Below, one piece after another: positions 49,535-59,099 of a stretch of DNA of 64,000 bases (position 1 is the first letter of the stretch; the number at the start of each line of letters is the position of its first letter). The notes beneath the pieces were generated by a model. The model had not been told where the DNA came from. It ran no database searches and saw only the letters and a program-made list of their open reading frames with translations. Location: the NCBI GenBank assembly GCA_023451375.1, contig JAEXZS010000066.1, positions 1 to 64,000 of the forward strand, read 5' to 3'. Both the position numbers and the translations under genes were made by a program. The DNA is from Pseudomonadota bacterium (GTDB lineage: Bacteria; Pseudomonadota; Alphaproteobacteria; Caulobacterales; Caulobacteraceae).

Positions 49535-50143
49535 ATGAAAGCCCTCGTTCTCAACTGCACCCTGAAGCCCTCGCCGCAAACGTCCAGCACCGAGGCGCTG
49601 GCTCGTGTGCTGATGCAGGAACTGGCCAAGGGCGGGGTTGAAACCGACCTCGTCAGACTCGTCGACCTGAACATCAAGCCAGGTGTGACCGGCGATGAAG
49701 GGGAGGGCGACGACTGGCCTTCTGTCGACGCCAAGCTGAAGGCGGCCGACATCGTGGTCTTCGCCACCCCGACCTGGCTGGGCCAGATGTCCAGCGTGTG
49801 TCAGCGCGCGCTGGAGCGGATGGACGCCTGGTTCAGCGAGACCGACGACAGCGGTCGCCCCGTCGCCTTCGGCAAGGTGGCCGGCGTGGTCATCACCGGC
49901 AACGAGGACGGCGCTCACCATATCGTCGCCACCGTATGCCAGGGCCTGATCGACATGGGTTTCACCATTCCGGCGCAGAGCTGGACCTATTGGCACCTGG
50001 GACCTGGGCCGGGACCGGACTATGTGGAGACGGACCAGGGCCACGCCTATTCGGATCGCGTCGCCCGAAACGCCGCTCGCAATCTGCTGGCGCTGGCCAA
50101 GGTGCTGAACAGCGACACCTATCCTGTGCCGGAGAGCGGATAG
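49535..50143 (+). CDS. Flavodoxin-like NADPH-dependent FMN reductase
   Basis: A 202-residue protein; the ATG at 49535 is preceded by GGGAGG at 6 bp, which decides the start. The FMN-binding loop is ALVLNCTLKPSPQTSSTEAL near residues 3-22. VVFATPTWLGQMSSVCQRALERMD is the second cofactor segment, and GVVITGNEDGAHHI the third. It likely reduces flavin or quinone with NAD(P)H. It diverges from the arsR cluster, and the same 130-bp gap carries the twin palindromes, so co-regulation is plausible. A near-consensus GGAAC-N16-GGTT (49484-49508) lies 27 bp before it. Confidence 0.9.
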   Translation: MKALVLNCTLKPSPQTSSTEALARVLMQELAKGGVETDLVRLVDLNIKPGVTGDEGEGDDWPSVDAKLKAADIVVFATPTWLGQMSSVCQRALERMDAWFSETDDSGRPVAFGKVAGVVITGNEDGAHHIVATVCQGLIDMGFTIPAQSWTYWHLGPGPGPDYVETDQGHAYSDRVARNAARNLLALAKVLNSDTYPVPESG

Positions 50144-50319
50144 GCCATGCCGGAAGGTCAGGCGACCGTCGCCGCCGTTCGACAGAACGCAGGCTTCTGA
50201 GCGGAAGGCGGGGGCTGCGTCGATGTCCTGCACACCCTTGGCGCGATGACGCCTGGTCCAGCGACTTGCGCCGTGGTCATCTCCGCGTCAGGACTGACCG
50301 CCAACCTAGGGAGATCGCG

Positions 50320-50811
50320 ATGATGACGCCATTGCTGGCCGCGCTCGTGCTGAGCCAGGCCGGGCCGGTCGACGATGCGACGGCGAAGGCCCAGGTCGCG
50401 GCGGTGCTGGATCAGCTGAACGCGGCCTCCACCGCGGCGGACGGTCAGGCCTACTTCGCCCTGTTCACGCCGCAGGCGCGCTTCGTCGGCACCGACGCGA
50501 CCGAACACTGGACGATGTCGGGCTTCCGCGCCTTCGCCGAACCCTACTTCTCGCGCGGCAGGGGCTGGTCCTATCCGGCGACCGAGCGAACGATCACCAT
50601 CGCCCCCATCGAATGCCGTTGCGTGGCGTGGTTCGAGGAAAAGCTGACCAACGAGAGCTATGGCGAGACGCGCGGTTCCGGCGTTATGCGCCTCACGGAC
50701 GACGGCTGGAAGATCGAACAGTACGTGCTCAGCTTCGCCGTGCCGAACGCCGCGGCAGATGCGGTCGTCGAGGCGATCAAGGTCTCCAAGGCGGGTCAGG
50801 CCGCCGACTGA
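50320..50811 (+). CDS. NTF2/SnoaL-like domain protein, possibly exported
   Basis: A predicted 163-residue protein; AGGGAG precedes the ATG at 50320. MMTPLLAALVLSQAGP is a short signal-like stretch. The rest matches the SnoaL_3/NTF2 pattern: AAVLDQLNAASTAADGQAYFALFTPQARFVGTDATEHW split over about residues 27-65, followed by GFRAFAEPYF and VMRLTDDGWKIEQYVLSF near the C-terminus. Proteins of this fold are often stress-related or of unknown role. The stop overlaps recO by 1 bp. The 50144-50319 gap shows no gene or clear site. Confidence 0.86.
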   Translation: MMTPLLAALVLSQAGPVDDATAKAQVAAVLDQLNAASTAADGQAYFALFTPQARFVGTDATEHWTMSGFRAFAEPYFSRGRGWSYPATERTITIAPIECRCVAWFEEKLTNESYGETRGSGVMRLTDDGWKIEQYVLSFAVPNAAADAVVEAIKVSKAGQAAD

Positions 50812-51542
50812 TGGAATTCACCGAAGAGGCGTTCGTGCTGTCCGCGCGGGCGCACGGCGACACCGGCGTGATCGTCGACCTGCTGACGGAGGGCCACGGG
50901 CGCCGCGCCGCCTATGTCGCGGGCGGCGCGTCGCGCAAGATGAAGCCGTTTCTGCAGGCCGGCGCACGTGTGATCGCGGACTATCGCGCCCGCACGTCGG
51001 ACCACCTGGGCTCGGCCCGGCTGGAGCCGACGGGCGAGGGACCCAGCGCGTTGTTCGACGATCCCCTGGCCCTGACGGGGCTGGCGGGCGCGGCGGCTGT
51101 CGCTCAGGGCGCCCTGCCGGAGCGCGAGCCGCATCCGGGCGTCTTCCTCGGGTTCGAGGCTTTGATGGCGGCCTTCGCCATTCCCGACGTCTGGCCGGCG
51201 ATCTTCGTGCGCTTCGAAAGGGGAATGCTGGAAGACCTGGGTTTCGGCCTGGACCTGTCACGGTGCGCCGCCACGGGTTCCCCCGACGACCTGATCTACG
51301 TCAGCCCCCGCACCGGCCGGGCGGTCAGCCGCGAGGCCGGTGCGCCGTACGCCGACAAGATGCTGGCCCTGCCGCCCTTCCTGCTGGGCGCGCAGGCGGG
51401 CCTGATGGAAGGAGACATCCGCGCGGGATTCGAACTGACCGGGCATTTTCTCGAGCAGTTCGTCTTTCATCCTCAGAATCGGCCGCTGCCGCCCGCGCGG
51501 GTGTGGCTGCTGCAAAAGCTGGCGGGCGCGGGGCGGCTGTAG
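50811..51542 (+). CDS. recO: DNA repair protein RecO
   Basis: A 243-residue RecF-pathway mediator that loads RecA on SSB-coated DNA. The N-terminal OB fold starts MEFTEEAFVLSARAHGDTGVIVDLLTEGHGR (conserved part SARAHGDTGVIVDLLTE). The C-terminal part has GLDLSRCAATGSPDDLIYVSP, with only one of the zinc-site cysteines of the long RecO forms. The start codon overlaps the upstream stop (TGATG). Normal alphaproteobacterial length. Confidence 0.93.
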   Translation: MEFTEEAFVLSARAHGDTGVIVDLLTEGHGRRAAYVAGGASRKMKPFLQAGARVIADYRARTSDHLGSARLEPTGEGPSALFDDPLALTGLAGAAAVAQGALPEREPHPGVFLGFEALMAAFAIPDVWPAIFVRFERGMLEDLGFGLDLSRCAATGSPDDLIYVSPRTGRAVSREAGAPYADKMLALPPFLLGAQAGLMEGDIRAGFELTGHFLEQFVFHPQNRPLPPARVWLLQKLAGAGRL

Positions 51543-51709
51543 CAGCGTTCGATCGCTTGTCGGCGCAGGCCCGCGTTGACCTTTGACGCCCTTCTCGACA
51601 TAAGGGCGGGCTTCGAGGCGCCGCTCCGCAAGGGGCGGCCTTCTTGCTTTATCCATTCGCGCCGGCCGCCTCTCAGGCCCATGCGCCCCAGAGCGTCAGA
51701 ATCCCGACC

Positions 51710-53053
51710 ATGCAAGTCGTCGAAAAGTCGAACGAAGGCCTCAGCCGCGTCCTCGCGGTCACCATTCCCGTGGCGGAGCTGAACGAGAAGCTCGAGGCCC
51801 GCGTCAAGGAAGTCGCCCCGCAGATGAAGCTCAAGGGCTTCCGCCCGGGCAAGGTGCCTGTCAGCCACGTCAAGAAGACCTTCGGCCGCGACTTCATGGG
51901 CGAGATCATCAACGCCGAGCTGAACGAGTCCAGCCAAAAGGCGCTGGACGAGGCCAAGGTCCGTCCGGCCGCTCCGGCCGAGATGAAGCTGACCTCCGAC
52001 ATGGACAAGGTCATCAAGGGCGAGGAAGACCTGGCCTATGAGATGTCGCTGGAGATCATGCCGGACTTCACCCCGGTCGATCCCAAGACGCTGAAGCTGG
52101 AGCGCCCGACGTATGAGGCGTCGGACGCCGACCTGGAAGAAGCGCTGACGGAACTGGCCGGCCAGGCCAAGACCTACGAGGACAAGAAGGGCAAGACCGT
52201 CAAGGCCGCCGAGGGCGACCAGCTGACGATCGACTTCCTGGGCAAGCTGGACGGAGAGCCCTTCGAAGGCGGCGCCGCCGAGGATGCGGACCTGGTGATC
52301 GGCTCGGGCCGCTTCATCCCCGGCTTCGAAGAGCAACTGACGGGGGTTAAGGTCGGTGAGGAAAAGACCATCGAGGTCACCTTCCCCGAGAACTACCAGG
52401 CCGCGCATCTGGCCGGCAAGAAGGCCACCTTCGACGTCAAGATGAAGGCCATCAAGGCCGAGGCCGAATCCAAGGTCGACGATGAGTTCGCCAAGCGCAT
52501 CGGCCTGGAGTCGCTGGACAAGCTGAAGGAACTGCTGAGCCAGAACCTGAACCAGCAGTACGCCGGCGCCGCCCGCTTCAAGCTGAAGCGCGCCCTGCTG
52601 GACCAGCTGGACGAGGCGCATGATTTCCCGCTGCCGCCGAAGATGGTGGAGGCCGAGTTCAACGGAATCTGGCAGCAGGTCGAGGCAGACAAGGCCGCCG
52701 GCCGCCTGCCGGAAGAGGACGCCCAGAAGTCCGAAGACGAACTGAAGGCCGAGTACCGCAAGATCGCCGAGCGCCGCGTGCGCCTGGGTCTGGTGCTGGC
52801 CGAGATCGGCCGCGCCAACAACATCCAGGTCACCGACCAGGAGCTGAACGCCGCCATCCTGCAGGAAGCCCGCAACTATCCGGGCCAGGAGCAGGCTGTG
52901 CTGAACTTCTATCGCCAGAACCCCAACGCCGCCGCCCAGATGCGCGCGCCGATCTATGAGGAGAAGGTGGTGGACCTGATCGTCGGCCTGGCGGACGTCA
53001 CCGACAAGCCGATCAGCAAGGAAGAGCTGCTGAAGGAAGACGACGAGGCGTAA
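51710..53053 (+). CDS. tig: Trigger factor
   Basis: A 447-residue ribosome-bound chaperone and peptidyl-prolyl isomerase. The ribosome-binding N-terminus has the signature GFRPGKVPVS at about residues 44-53. The FKBP-type PPIase domain spans about 155-250 (GDQLTIDFLGKLDGEPFEGG, GSGRFIPGFEEQLTG). The C-terminal helical arms fill the rest and end in an acidic KEDDEA tail. The ATG at 51710 fits the family start MQVVEKSNEGLSR. It ends with a strong terminator, so clpP has its own promoter. Confidence 0.97.
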   Translation: MQVVEKSNEGLSRVLAVTIPVAELNEKLEARVKEVAPQMKLKGFRPGKVPVSHVKKTFGRDFMGEIINAELNESSQKALDEAKVRPAAPAEMKLTSDMDKVIKGEEDLAYEMSLEIMPDFTPVDPKTLKLERPTYEASDADLEEALTELAGQAKTYEDKKGKTVKAAEGDQLTIDFLGKLDGEPFEGGAAEDADLVIGSGRFIPGFEEQLTGVKVGEEKTIEVTFPENYQAAHLAGKKATFDVKMKAIKAEAESKVDDEFAKRIGLESLDKLKELLSQNLNQQYAGAARFKLKRALLDQLDEAHDFPLPPKMVEAEFNGIWQQVEADKAAGRLPEEDAQKSEDELKAEYRKIAERRVRLGLVLAEIGRANNIQVTDQELNAAILQEARNYPGQEQAVLNFYRQNPNAAAQMRAPIYEEKVVDLIVGLADVTDKPISKEELLKEDDEA

Positions 53054-53073
53054 GCCTCCGTTCCCGCGAACAG

Positions 53074-53104
53074 AAAGGGCGGTCGCTTCGGCGACCGCCC
53101 TTTT
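53074..53104 (+). terminator. Intrinsic terminator after tig
   Basis: AAAGGGCGGTCGC (53074-53086) and GCGACCGCCCTTT pair around a UUCG-type TTCG tetraloop and are followed by TTTTCATTTT. It is a textbook rho-independent terminator, 21 bp after the tig stop. Confidence 0.93.
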
Positions 53105-53210
53105 CATTTTCCCTCGCGCCTTGCGGGGCGTTCGCGGGGACGCGATATGGAAGACAATGAGGCGTGTCTCTCGAGTCGCGCCCGCCCTCAATGCATCCCG
53201 AGAAGGCTGA

Positions 53211-53852
53211 ATGCGCGATCCGATCGAACTGTTGAACATGAATCTGGTGCCGATGGTGGTGGAGCAATCCAGCCGCGGCGAACGGGCCTTCGACATCTTC
53301 TCGCGCCTGCTGCGCGAGCGGATCATCTTCCTGACGGGGCCGTTCGAGGACGGCATGGCGTCGCTGATCTGCGCCCAGCTGCTGTTTCTCGAATCGGAGA
53401 ACCCGAAGAAGGAAATCTCCATGTACATCAACAGCCCCGGCGGTCAGGTGACCTCGGCGCTCGCGATCTACGACACCATGCAGTACATCAAGAGCCCGGT
53501 ATCGACCGTGGTCATGGGCATGGCCGCCTCGGCCGGCTCGCTGATCCTGACGGCCGGGGAGGCGGGCCAGCGCATCGCATTGCCGAACGCGCGGGTGATG
53601 GTTCACCAGCCGTCGGGCGGCTTCCGCGGCCAGGCCTCGGACATCGAGCGCCACGCCGAGGACATCCGCTACACCAAGAAGCGGCTGAACGAGATCTACG
53701 TCCACCACACCGGCCGGACCTACGAAGAGGTCGAGAAGACCCTCGATCGCGACCATTTCATGAGCGCGGAAGAGGCCAAGGCCTGGGGTATCGTCGACCA
53801 CGTCTACGACAAGCGGGAACAGGCCGACGCCGACGGCGTGAAGACGGTCTGA
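53211..53852 (+). CDS. clpP: ATP-dependent Clp protease proteolytic subunit
   Basis: A 213-residue serine protease. The catalytic triad is Ser (about 106) in GMAASAGSLIL, His (about 131) in MVHQPSGG, and Asp (about 180) in LDRDHF. GMAASAGS with alanine after the serine is the alphaproteobacterial variant of AASMGS. MRDPIELLNMNLVPMVVEQSSRG at the N-terminus gives the processed propeptide and axial loop. With ClpX or ClpA it degrades cell-cycle regulators in Caulobacter. Followed by a terminator. Confidence 0.97.
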   Translation: MRDPIELLNMNLVPMVVEQSSRGERAFDIFSRLLRERIIFLTGPFEDGMASLICAQLLFLESENPKKEISMYINSPGGQVTSALAIYDTMQYIKSPVSTVVMGMAASAGSLILTAGEAGQRIALPNARVMVHQPSGGFRGQASDIERHAEDIRYTKKRLNEIYVHHTGRTYEEVEKTLDRDHFMSAEEAKAWGIVDHVYDKREQADADGVKTV

Positions 53853-53873
53853 TCTAGCCTGCCCTGATGACGG

Positions 53874-53904
53874 AAAAGGCCCGGCGTTCGCGCCGGGCCT
53901 TTTT
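53874..53904. terminator. Terminator between convergent clpP and cicA
   Basis: AAAAGGCCCGGCG (53874-53886) pairs with CGCCGGGCCTTTT around TTCG, followed by T residues on the plus strand and preceded by A residues that give T on the minus strand. It serves both convergent genes; its last base coincides with the cicA stop. Confidence 0.93.
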
Positions 53905-54563
53905 CACGGCCGCTGAGTAAAGACCCGGAAGCCCGGCGTTTCGGCGATCGCCAGCATCTCGGTGTCGCCGGAGGTGTCGCCGTAGGCGGCCGCCAGCCGG
54001 ATGTCGCGCCCATAGGCGGCATGCAGCCGACGCACCTTTTCCTCGCCCCGGCAGTTCGGGCCCGCAAAGGCGCCGGTCACCCGATCATCCGAATCGAACA
54101 TCAGGGGCGTGCCGAGCAACGCCTCGGCGCCGAGCCTGCGGGCGAAAGGGGCGACGGTGGTTTCGGGAGAAGCGGTCACGATCACGCGATGCGCGCCACG
54201 CTCGCCCCAGTCGCGCCAGGTCTTCAGTGCGTCTGGCCGCATGAATCGGCCCCACACTTGATCGGCGAAACGCTCGGAGTCCGCCTCCAGCGTCGCGCGA
54301 TCCACGCCGCGAAGGAATTCCCTCACCGAGGCGGCCTTGATCCGACCCCTGTCGCGGTCCCGCGCATAGGTCGCCAGCGCCGGCGCCATCTTGACCAAGC
54401 CCAGCGCCCAGCCGCCGGGACCGGCCCGCCAGCGCAGGAACTCGGTGAAACTGTCCCGGATCGTCAGCGTGCCGTCGAAATCGAACGCGACGATCGGCCG
54501 CCCCTCAGCCGTTTCCGACGCAACGGACTGGCGAAAGTCCTGCATACCACCCATGTCAGACAT
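53904..54563 (-). CDS. cicA: CicA-like HAD-IB family phosphatase
   Basis: A predicted 219-residue HAD hydrolase of the phosphoserine-phosphatase-like group. AFDFDGTLTIRDSF holds the nucleophile and acid aspartates, VIVTASPETTVAPFA the second motif, and AAYGDTSGDTEML the metal-binding third. Start at 54563 is supported by GGAT 8 bp upstream; ATGs at 54554 and 54545 are alternatives. Its place between clpP and clpX on the opposite strand is that of Caulobacter cicA, reported as a phosphotransferase-family protein needed in precise amounts for growth and cell shape; the symbol rests on this and on motif pattern. Confidence 0.88.
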   Translation of the reverse strand: MSDMGGMQDFRQSVASETAEGRPIVAFDFDGTLTIRDSFTEFLRWRAGPGGWALGLVKMAPALATYARDRDRGRIKAASVREFLRGVDRATLEADSERFADQVWGRFMRPDALKTWRDWGERGAHRVIVTASPETTVAPFARRLGAEALLGTPLMFDSDDRVTGAFAGPNCRGEEKVRRLHAAYGRDIRLAAAYGDTSGDTEMLAIAETPGFRVFTQRP

Positions 54564-54755
54564 TCGCCGTGATCCACATTGAAACTGATCCATCCCTGCA
54601 ACGCAGCAAGCCCACATCTTCAACGGGGTTGTGGCGGAACGAGGGATGGGTGATTGTCATTTTTTGAAGACCTTCGCGTTCATGATCATCGAATCAACGC
54701 GAGGGAAGCGCGTTTCGCCTCATGTCGGGGCGCATCGCGGGAGTGAGAAGGGTCT

Positions 54756-56024
54756 ATGACCAAAGCAGCCGGCACCGACGCCAAGAGCACCCTGTACTGT
54801 TCCTTCTGCGGCAAGAGCCAGCATGAAGTGCGCAAGCTCATCGCCGGACCGACCGTGTTCATCTGCGATGAATGCGTCGAACTGTGCATGGATATCATCC
54901 GCGAAGAGCACAAGATCGGGTTCAAGAAGAGCGTCGACGGCGTGCCCACGCCGAAGGAAATCCGTGATGTGCTGGATGACTATGTCATCGGCCAGAGCCA
55001 CGCCAAGAAGGTGCTCTCGGTCGCGGTGCACAACCACTACAAGCGCCTGAACCACGCGACGAAGAACAACGACGTCGAGCTGGCCAAGTCCAACATCATG
55101 CTGATCGGGCCGACCGGCTCGGGCAAGACGCTGCTGGCCCAGACGCTGGCGCGGATCATCGACGTGCCGTTCACCATGGCCGACGCCACGACCCTGACCG
55201 AAGCCGGCTATGTCGGCGAGGACGTCGAGAACATCATCCTGAAGCTGCTGCAGGCGTCCGACTACAACGTCGAGCGGGCGCAGCGCGGCATCGTCTACAT
55301 CGACGAGATCGACAAGATCTCGCGTAAGTCGGACAATCCCTCGATCACCCGCGACGTGTCGGGCGAGGGCGTGCAGCAGGCCCTGCTGAAGATCATGGAA
55401 GGCACTGTCGCCTCCGTGCCTCCGCAAGGCGGCCGCAAGCATCCCCAGCAGGAGTTCCTGCAGGTCGACACCGCCAATATCCTGTTCATCGTCGGCGGCG
55501 CCTTCGCCGGCCTGGAAAAAGTGATCTCGGCGCGTGGCGACGGCGCCTCTATCGGCTTCGGCGCCAAGGTCAAGGAGATCGACGAGCGTCGCACCGGCGA
55601 TATCCTCAAGAACGTTGAGCCGGACGACCTGATGCGTTTCGGCCTGATCCCCGAGTTCATCGGCCGCCTGCCTGTGCTGGCGACGCTGGAGGACCTGGAC
55701 GAGGCGGCGCTGGTCACCATCCTGACCGAGCCCAAGAACGCCCTGGTCAAGCAGTACAAGCGGCTGTTCGAGATGGAAAACGTCGAGCTGACCTTCACCG
55801 ACGACGCGCTGATGGCCGTCGCCAAGAAGGCCATCACCCGCAAGACCGGCGCGCGGGGTCTGCGTTCGATCCTGGAGGGCATCCTGCTGGAAACCATGTT
55901 CGAGCTGCCGACCTTCGAGGGCGTGGAAGAGGTCGTGGTCAACGCCGAGGTCATCGACGGCAAGGCCCAGCCGCTGCTGATCTACTCCGAGGCCTCGAAG
56001 AAGAAGGCCGACGGCGCCGCCTGA
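54756..56024 (+). CDS. clpX: ATP-dependent Clp protease ATP-binding subunit ClpX
   Basis: A 422-residue AAA+ unfoldase. The N-terminal zinc domain has Cys15, Cys18, Cys37 and Cys40 in LYCSFCGKS and VFICDECVE. Walker A GPTGSGKT is at 118-125 and Walker B VYIDEIDKI near 180. The pore loop GYVGEDV and C-terminal sensor 2 TGARGLRSI are present. GAAGGGTCT precedes the ATG. The 192-bp gap upstream contains an A/T-rich stretch and a GAATC site (54691-54695) where CcrM could methylate. Confidence 0.98.
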   Translation: MTKAAGTDAKSTLYCSFCGKSQHEVRKLIAGPTVFICDECVELCMDIIREEHKIGFKKSVDGVPTPKEIRDVLDDYVIGQSHAKKVLSVAVHNHYKRLNHATKNNDVELAKSNIMLIGPTGSGKTLLAQTLARIIDVPFTMADATTLTEAGYVGEDVENIILKLLQASDYNVERAQRGIVYIDEIDKISRKSDNPSITRDVSGEGVQQALLKIMEGTVASVPPQGGRKHPQQEFLQVDTANILFIVGGAFAGLEKVISARGDGASIGFGAKVKEIDERRTGDILKNVEPDDLMRFGLIPEFIGRLPVLATLEDLDEAALVTILTEPKNALVKQYKRLFEMENVELTFTDDALMAVAKKAITRKTGARGLRSILEGILLETMFELPTFEGVEEVVVNAEVIDGKAQPLLIYSEASKKKADGAA

Positions 56025-56048
56025 TCGGCGCGGACAAGCTGAAGCCTG

Positions 56049-56076
56049 AAGGGCGCGGCCGGCAGGTCGCGCCCTT
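56049..56076 (+). terminator. Intrinsic terminator after clpX
   Basis: AAGGGCGCG (56049-56057) pairs with CGCGCCCTT (56068-56076), with a 10-nt loop that includes a further small palindrome, followed by TTCG. It lies 24 bp after the clpX stop. Confidence 0.8.
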
Positions 56077-56159
56077 TTCGCATCTGGGCGGCGACTATCG
56101 CCCGACTCGCCGTCGCCTTGGGCTAGACTTCAGGGCTTCAATCCCCGATTCGCTGGCCC

Positions 56160-58361
56160 ATGACGATCCACGCCTCGCCGCCGGAAGGCGGCCGCATCAT
56201 CGACGAGCCGATGGAGACGGCGCTCAGCCGCCGCTATCTGGCCTACGCCCTGTCGACCATCACCAACCGCGCCCTGCCGGACGTGCGCGACGGGTTCAAG
56301 CCCGTGCACCGGCGCATTCTCTACGCCATGCACCAGATGCGGCTGAACCCGCAGGCGGCGGCGCGCAAATGCGCCAAGGTGGTCGGCGAGGTGATGGGCG
56401 GATACCACCCTCATGGCGACGCCTCGATCTATGAGGCGCTGGTGCGCCTGGCGCAGGACTTCGCGCAACGTTATCCGCTGGTCGACGGCCAGGGCAACTT
56501 CGGCAACATCGACGGCGATAGCGCCGCGGCCATGCGCTACACCGAGTGCAAGCTGACGCCGGCGGCCGTCCTGCTGCTGGACGGCATCGACCAGGACGCC
56601 GTCGACTTCCGCCCGACCTATGACGACCAGGACGAGGAGCCGGTCGTCCTGCCGGCCGGCTTCCCCAACCTGTTGGCCAATGGCTCCTCCGGCATCGCCG
56701 TGGGCATGGCCACCTCGATCCCGCCTCACAATGTCGGCGAACTGATCGACGCCTGCCAGATGCTGCTGGACCGGCCGGATGCGACGACCGAGGAACTGGT
56801 GCAGCTGGTCCCCGGACCGGACTTCCCGACCGGCGGCGTCGCCGTGGAAGGCCACGCCGCCATCCTGGACGCCTATGAGACGGGGCGGGGCGGGGTGCGT
56901 CTGCGAGCGCGCTGGGAGACCGAGGACCTAGGGCGTGGCGTGTGGCGCATCGTCGTCACCGAAATGCCCTATCAGGTTCAGAAGTCGCGCCTGATCGAGG
57001 CGCTGGCGGACCTGATCGAACACAAGAAGGCGCCGCTGCTGGGCGACGTGCGCGACGAGTCGGCCGAGGACATTCGCCTGATCCTCGAGCCCAAGAACCG
57101 CACCATCGAGCCTGAAATGCTGATGGAGAGCCTGTTCAAGCTGTCCGATCTGGAAGTCCGCTTCCCGATCAACATGAACGTTCTGGACGCCACCGGCACG
57201 CCGCGCGTCATGGGGCTGAAGGATTGCCTGCGGGCCTTCCTCGACCATCGGCGCGAGGTGCTGAACCGCCGCTCGCAGTGGCGGATCGCGCGGGTCGAAA
57301 AGCGGCTGCACCTGTTGGAAGGCCTGCGCGTCGTCTTCCTGAACCTCGACGAGGTGATCCGCATCGTCCGGGAGGAGGAACAGCCCAAGGCCGTCCTGAT
57401 CGCCCGCTTCGGCCTGACCGAGGTCCAGGCCGATTTCATCCTCGACACCCGGCTGCGTCAGCTGGCGCGCCTGGAGGAGATGACGATCGAGAAGGAGTTC
57501 AAGGAACTCTCCGAGGAACTGGCCAACTTGAAGGCGCTGACGTCGTCTGAAGGCAAGCAGTGGAAGGCGATCTCCAAGGAACTGGAGGCCGTGCGCAAGG
57601 CGCTGGTCTCTCCACGCCGGACCACCATCGCCGAGGCGGTGGATGGGTCGGCATTCGTGGCGCCCGAGGCCTTCATCCCGCGCGAAGCGATCACCGTCAT
57701 CCTTTCGGAGCGCGGCTGGATCCGGGCGGCCAAGGGCAAGGTCGAGGATCCGTCGGAGCTGAAGTTCAAGGAAGGCGACCAACTGGCCTACCTCGTGCCG
57801 GCCTACACCACCGACAAGCTGCTGGTAGGGGCGTCGGACGGGCGCATCTTCACCATCGGAGCCGACAAGCTGGCCTCGGGCCGCGGCCATGGCGAGCCGC
57901 TGCGCCTGATGATCGACCTGGACGAGAAGGCCGAGATCGTGAACCTTCTGGCCCACCAGCCGGGCGGCAAGCTGCTGATCGCGTCCAAGGCCGGCTATGG
58001 CTTCATAGCGCCGGAAGACGACACCCTGGCGCAGAAGCGGGGGGGCAAGCAGGTGCTGAACGGTGAGATGCTGGCCATGCTGCGCGTCGCGGGCGACCAT
58101 GTCGCCGTCATCGGCGAGAACATCAAGACGCTGATCTTCCCGCTGGCCGAACTGCCCGAAATGGGACGGGGCAAGGGCGTGAAGCTGCAGAATTACAAAC
58201 AGGGCGGCCTGGCCGACGTCACGGTGTTCCAGGCCGACGCCGGCCCGGAATGGGTCGACGGCGGCGGCCGTCGCCGCAACTGGCCCGACTGGAAGGAATG
58301 GGTGGGCAAGCGCGCCGGCGCCGGTCGCCAGGGGCCGCGCGGGCTGAGAAAGTTCCGCTAG
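56160..58361 (+). CDS. parC: DNA topoisomerase IV subunit A
   Basis: A 733-residue type IIA topoisomerase subunit that decatenates chromosomes. The winged-helix region has YHPHGDASIYEALVRLAQDF near residues 80-100, and the catalytic tyrosine is Tyr127 in AMRYTECKL. The C-terminal part is shorter and more degenerate than in GyrA, without the GyrA box QRRGGKG, which favours ParC; DTLAQKRGGKQVLNG is the nearest equivalent. At residues about 83-87 the quinolone-determining region reads GDASIYEAL, with the usual serine and glutamate. Convergent with bpt, 3 bp between stops. Confidence 0.95.
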   Translation: MTIHASPPEGGRIIDEPMETALSRRYLAYALSTITNRALPDVRDGFKPVHRRILYAMHQMRLNPQAAARKCAKVVGEVMGGYHPHGDASIYEALVRLAQDFAQRYPLVDGQGNFGNIDGDSAAAMRYTECKLTPAAVLLLDGIDQDAVDFRPTYDDQDEEPVVLPAGFPNLLANGSSGIAVGMATSIPPHNVGELIDACQMLLDRPDATTEELVQLVPGPDFPTGGVAVEGHAAILDAYETGRGGVRLRARWETEDLGRGVWRIVVTEMPYQVQKSRLIEALADLIEHKKAPLLGDVRDESAEDIRLILEPKNRTIEPEMLMESLFKLSDLEVRFPINMNVLDATGTPRVMGLKDCLRAFLDHRREVLNRRSQWRIARVEKRLHLLEGLRVVFLNLDEVIRIVREEEQPKAVLIARFGLTEVQADFILDTRLRQLARLEEMTIEKEFKELSEELANLKALTSSEGKQWKAISKELEAVRKALVSPRRTTIAEAVDGSAFVAPEAFIPREAITVILSERGWIRAAKGKVEDPSELKFKEGDQLAYLVPAYTTDKLLVGASDGRIFTIGADKLASGRGHGEPLRLMIDLDEKAEIVNLLAHQPGGKLLIASKAGYGFIAPEDDTLAQKRGGKQVLNGEMLAMLRVAGDHVAVIGENIKTLIFPLAELPEMGRGKGVKLQNYKQGGLADVTVFQADAGPEWVDGGGRRRNWPDWKEWVGKRAGAGRQGPRGLRKFR

Positions 58362-58364
58362 GCG

Positions 58365-59099
58365 CTACTCCAGCGGCGTCCAGCCCAGCGGCCTGAGCGC
58401 CTCCATCGGGCGGAACTCGGCCTTGTATTCCATCTTCTCCGACCCTCGGACCCAGTAGCCCAGATAGACATAGGGCAGGCCGACGATGCCCGCTTGCCGC
58501 ACATGGTCGAGGATGGCGAACCGACCCAGGCTGCGGCGGACCAGCGTCGGATCGTAGAAGCTGTAGACCATGGACAGACCGTCGCGCAGCAGGTCGGTCA
58601 GGGTGACCGCCACCAGGTCTCCCGGGCCGCCGTCGGTCGAGCGCAGGCGGTATTCGATCAGGTGGGTGCGGACGGCCGTGTCCTCGACCATGGCCACATA
58701 GTCCAGCCAGCCCATGTCGCTCATTCCGCCCTTGGGGTGGCGGCTGGCCAGGTAGCGGCGAAGCAGCTGGAACTGTTCGGTCGTGGCCTCTGCCTCCACC
58801 AGGTTCCGCGACAGATCCTCGTTGCGGTTGAGCAGTTTGCGCTGCGATCGCGAGAAGGCGAACTGGCCGACGGGGATGCGCACGGAGACACAGGCGTCGC
58901 AGGTCTCGCACGCCGGGCGATAGGCGATGTTCTGGCTGCGGCGGAAGCCGGCGATGGTCAGCTCGTCGTTGACGTGCGCGCCGTCGGAAAACGGCAGGTT
59001 GGCGAATACCTTTCGCTCGGTCTGCCCCGGCAGGTAGGGGCAGGGCGCGACCGATGTCATGAAGAACCGGAGTTGTCGCGTCGGTACGTGCTGGGTCAC
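58365..59099 (-). CDS. bpt: Aspartate/glutamate leucyltransferase (arginyltransferase family)
   Basis: A predicted 244-residue tRNA-protein transferase of the N-degron pathway that attaches leucine to N-terminal Asp or Glu for ClpS/ClpAP recognition. I chose GTG at 59099: it gives the family N-terminus TQHVPTRQLRFF followed by PCPYLPGQTERKVFANL. Cysteines in CETCDACVSVR (about residue 70) are the conserved cluster, and LPYVYLGYWV sits near the C-terminus. The frame remains open further upstream but lacks family similarity. Its substrate pathway includes ClpP, encoded 5 kb away. Confidence 0.92.
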   Translation of the reverse strand: MTQHVPTRQLRFFMTSVAPCPYLPGQTERKVFANLPFSDGAHVNDELTIAGFRRSQNIAYRPACETCDACVSVRIPVGQFAFSRSQRKLLNRNEDLSRNLVEAEATTEQFQLLRRYLASRHPKGGMSDMGWLDYVAMVEDTAVRTHLIEYRLRSTDGGPGDLVAVTLTDLLRDGLSMVYSFYDPTLVRRSLGRFAILDHVRQAGIVGLPYVYLGYWVRGSEKMEYKAEFRPMEALRPLGWTPLE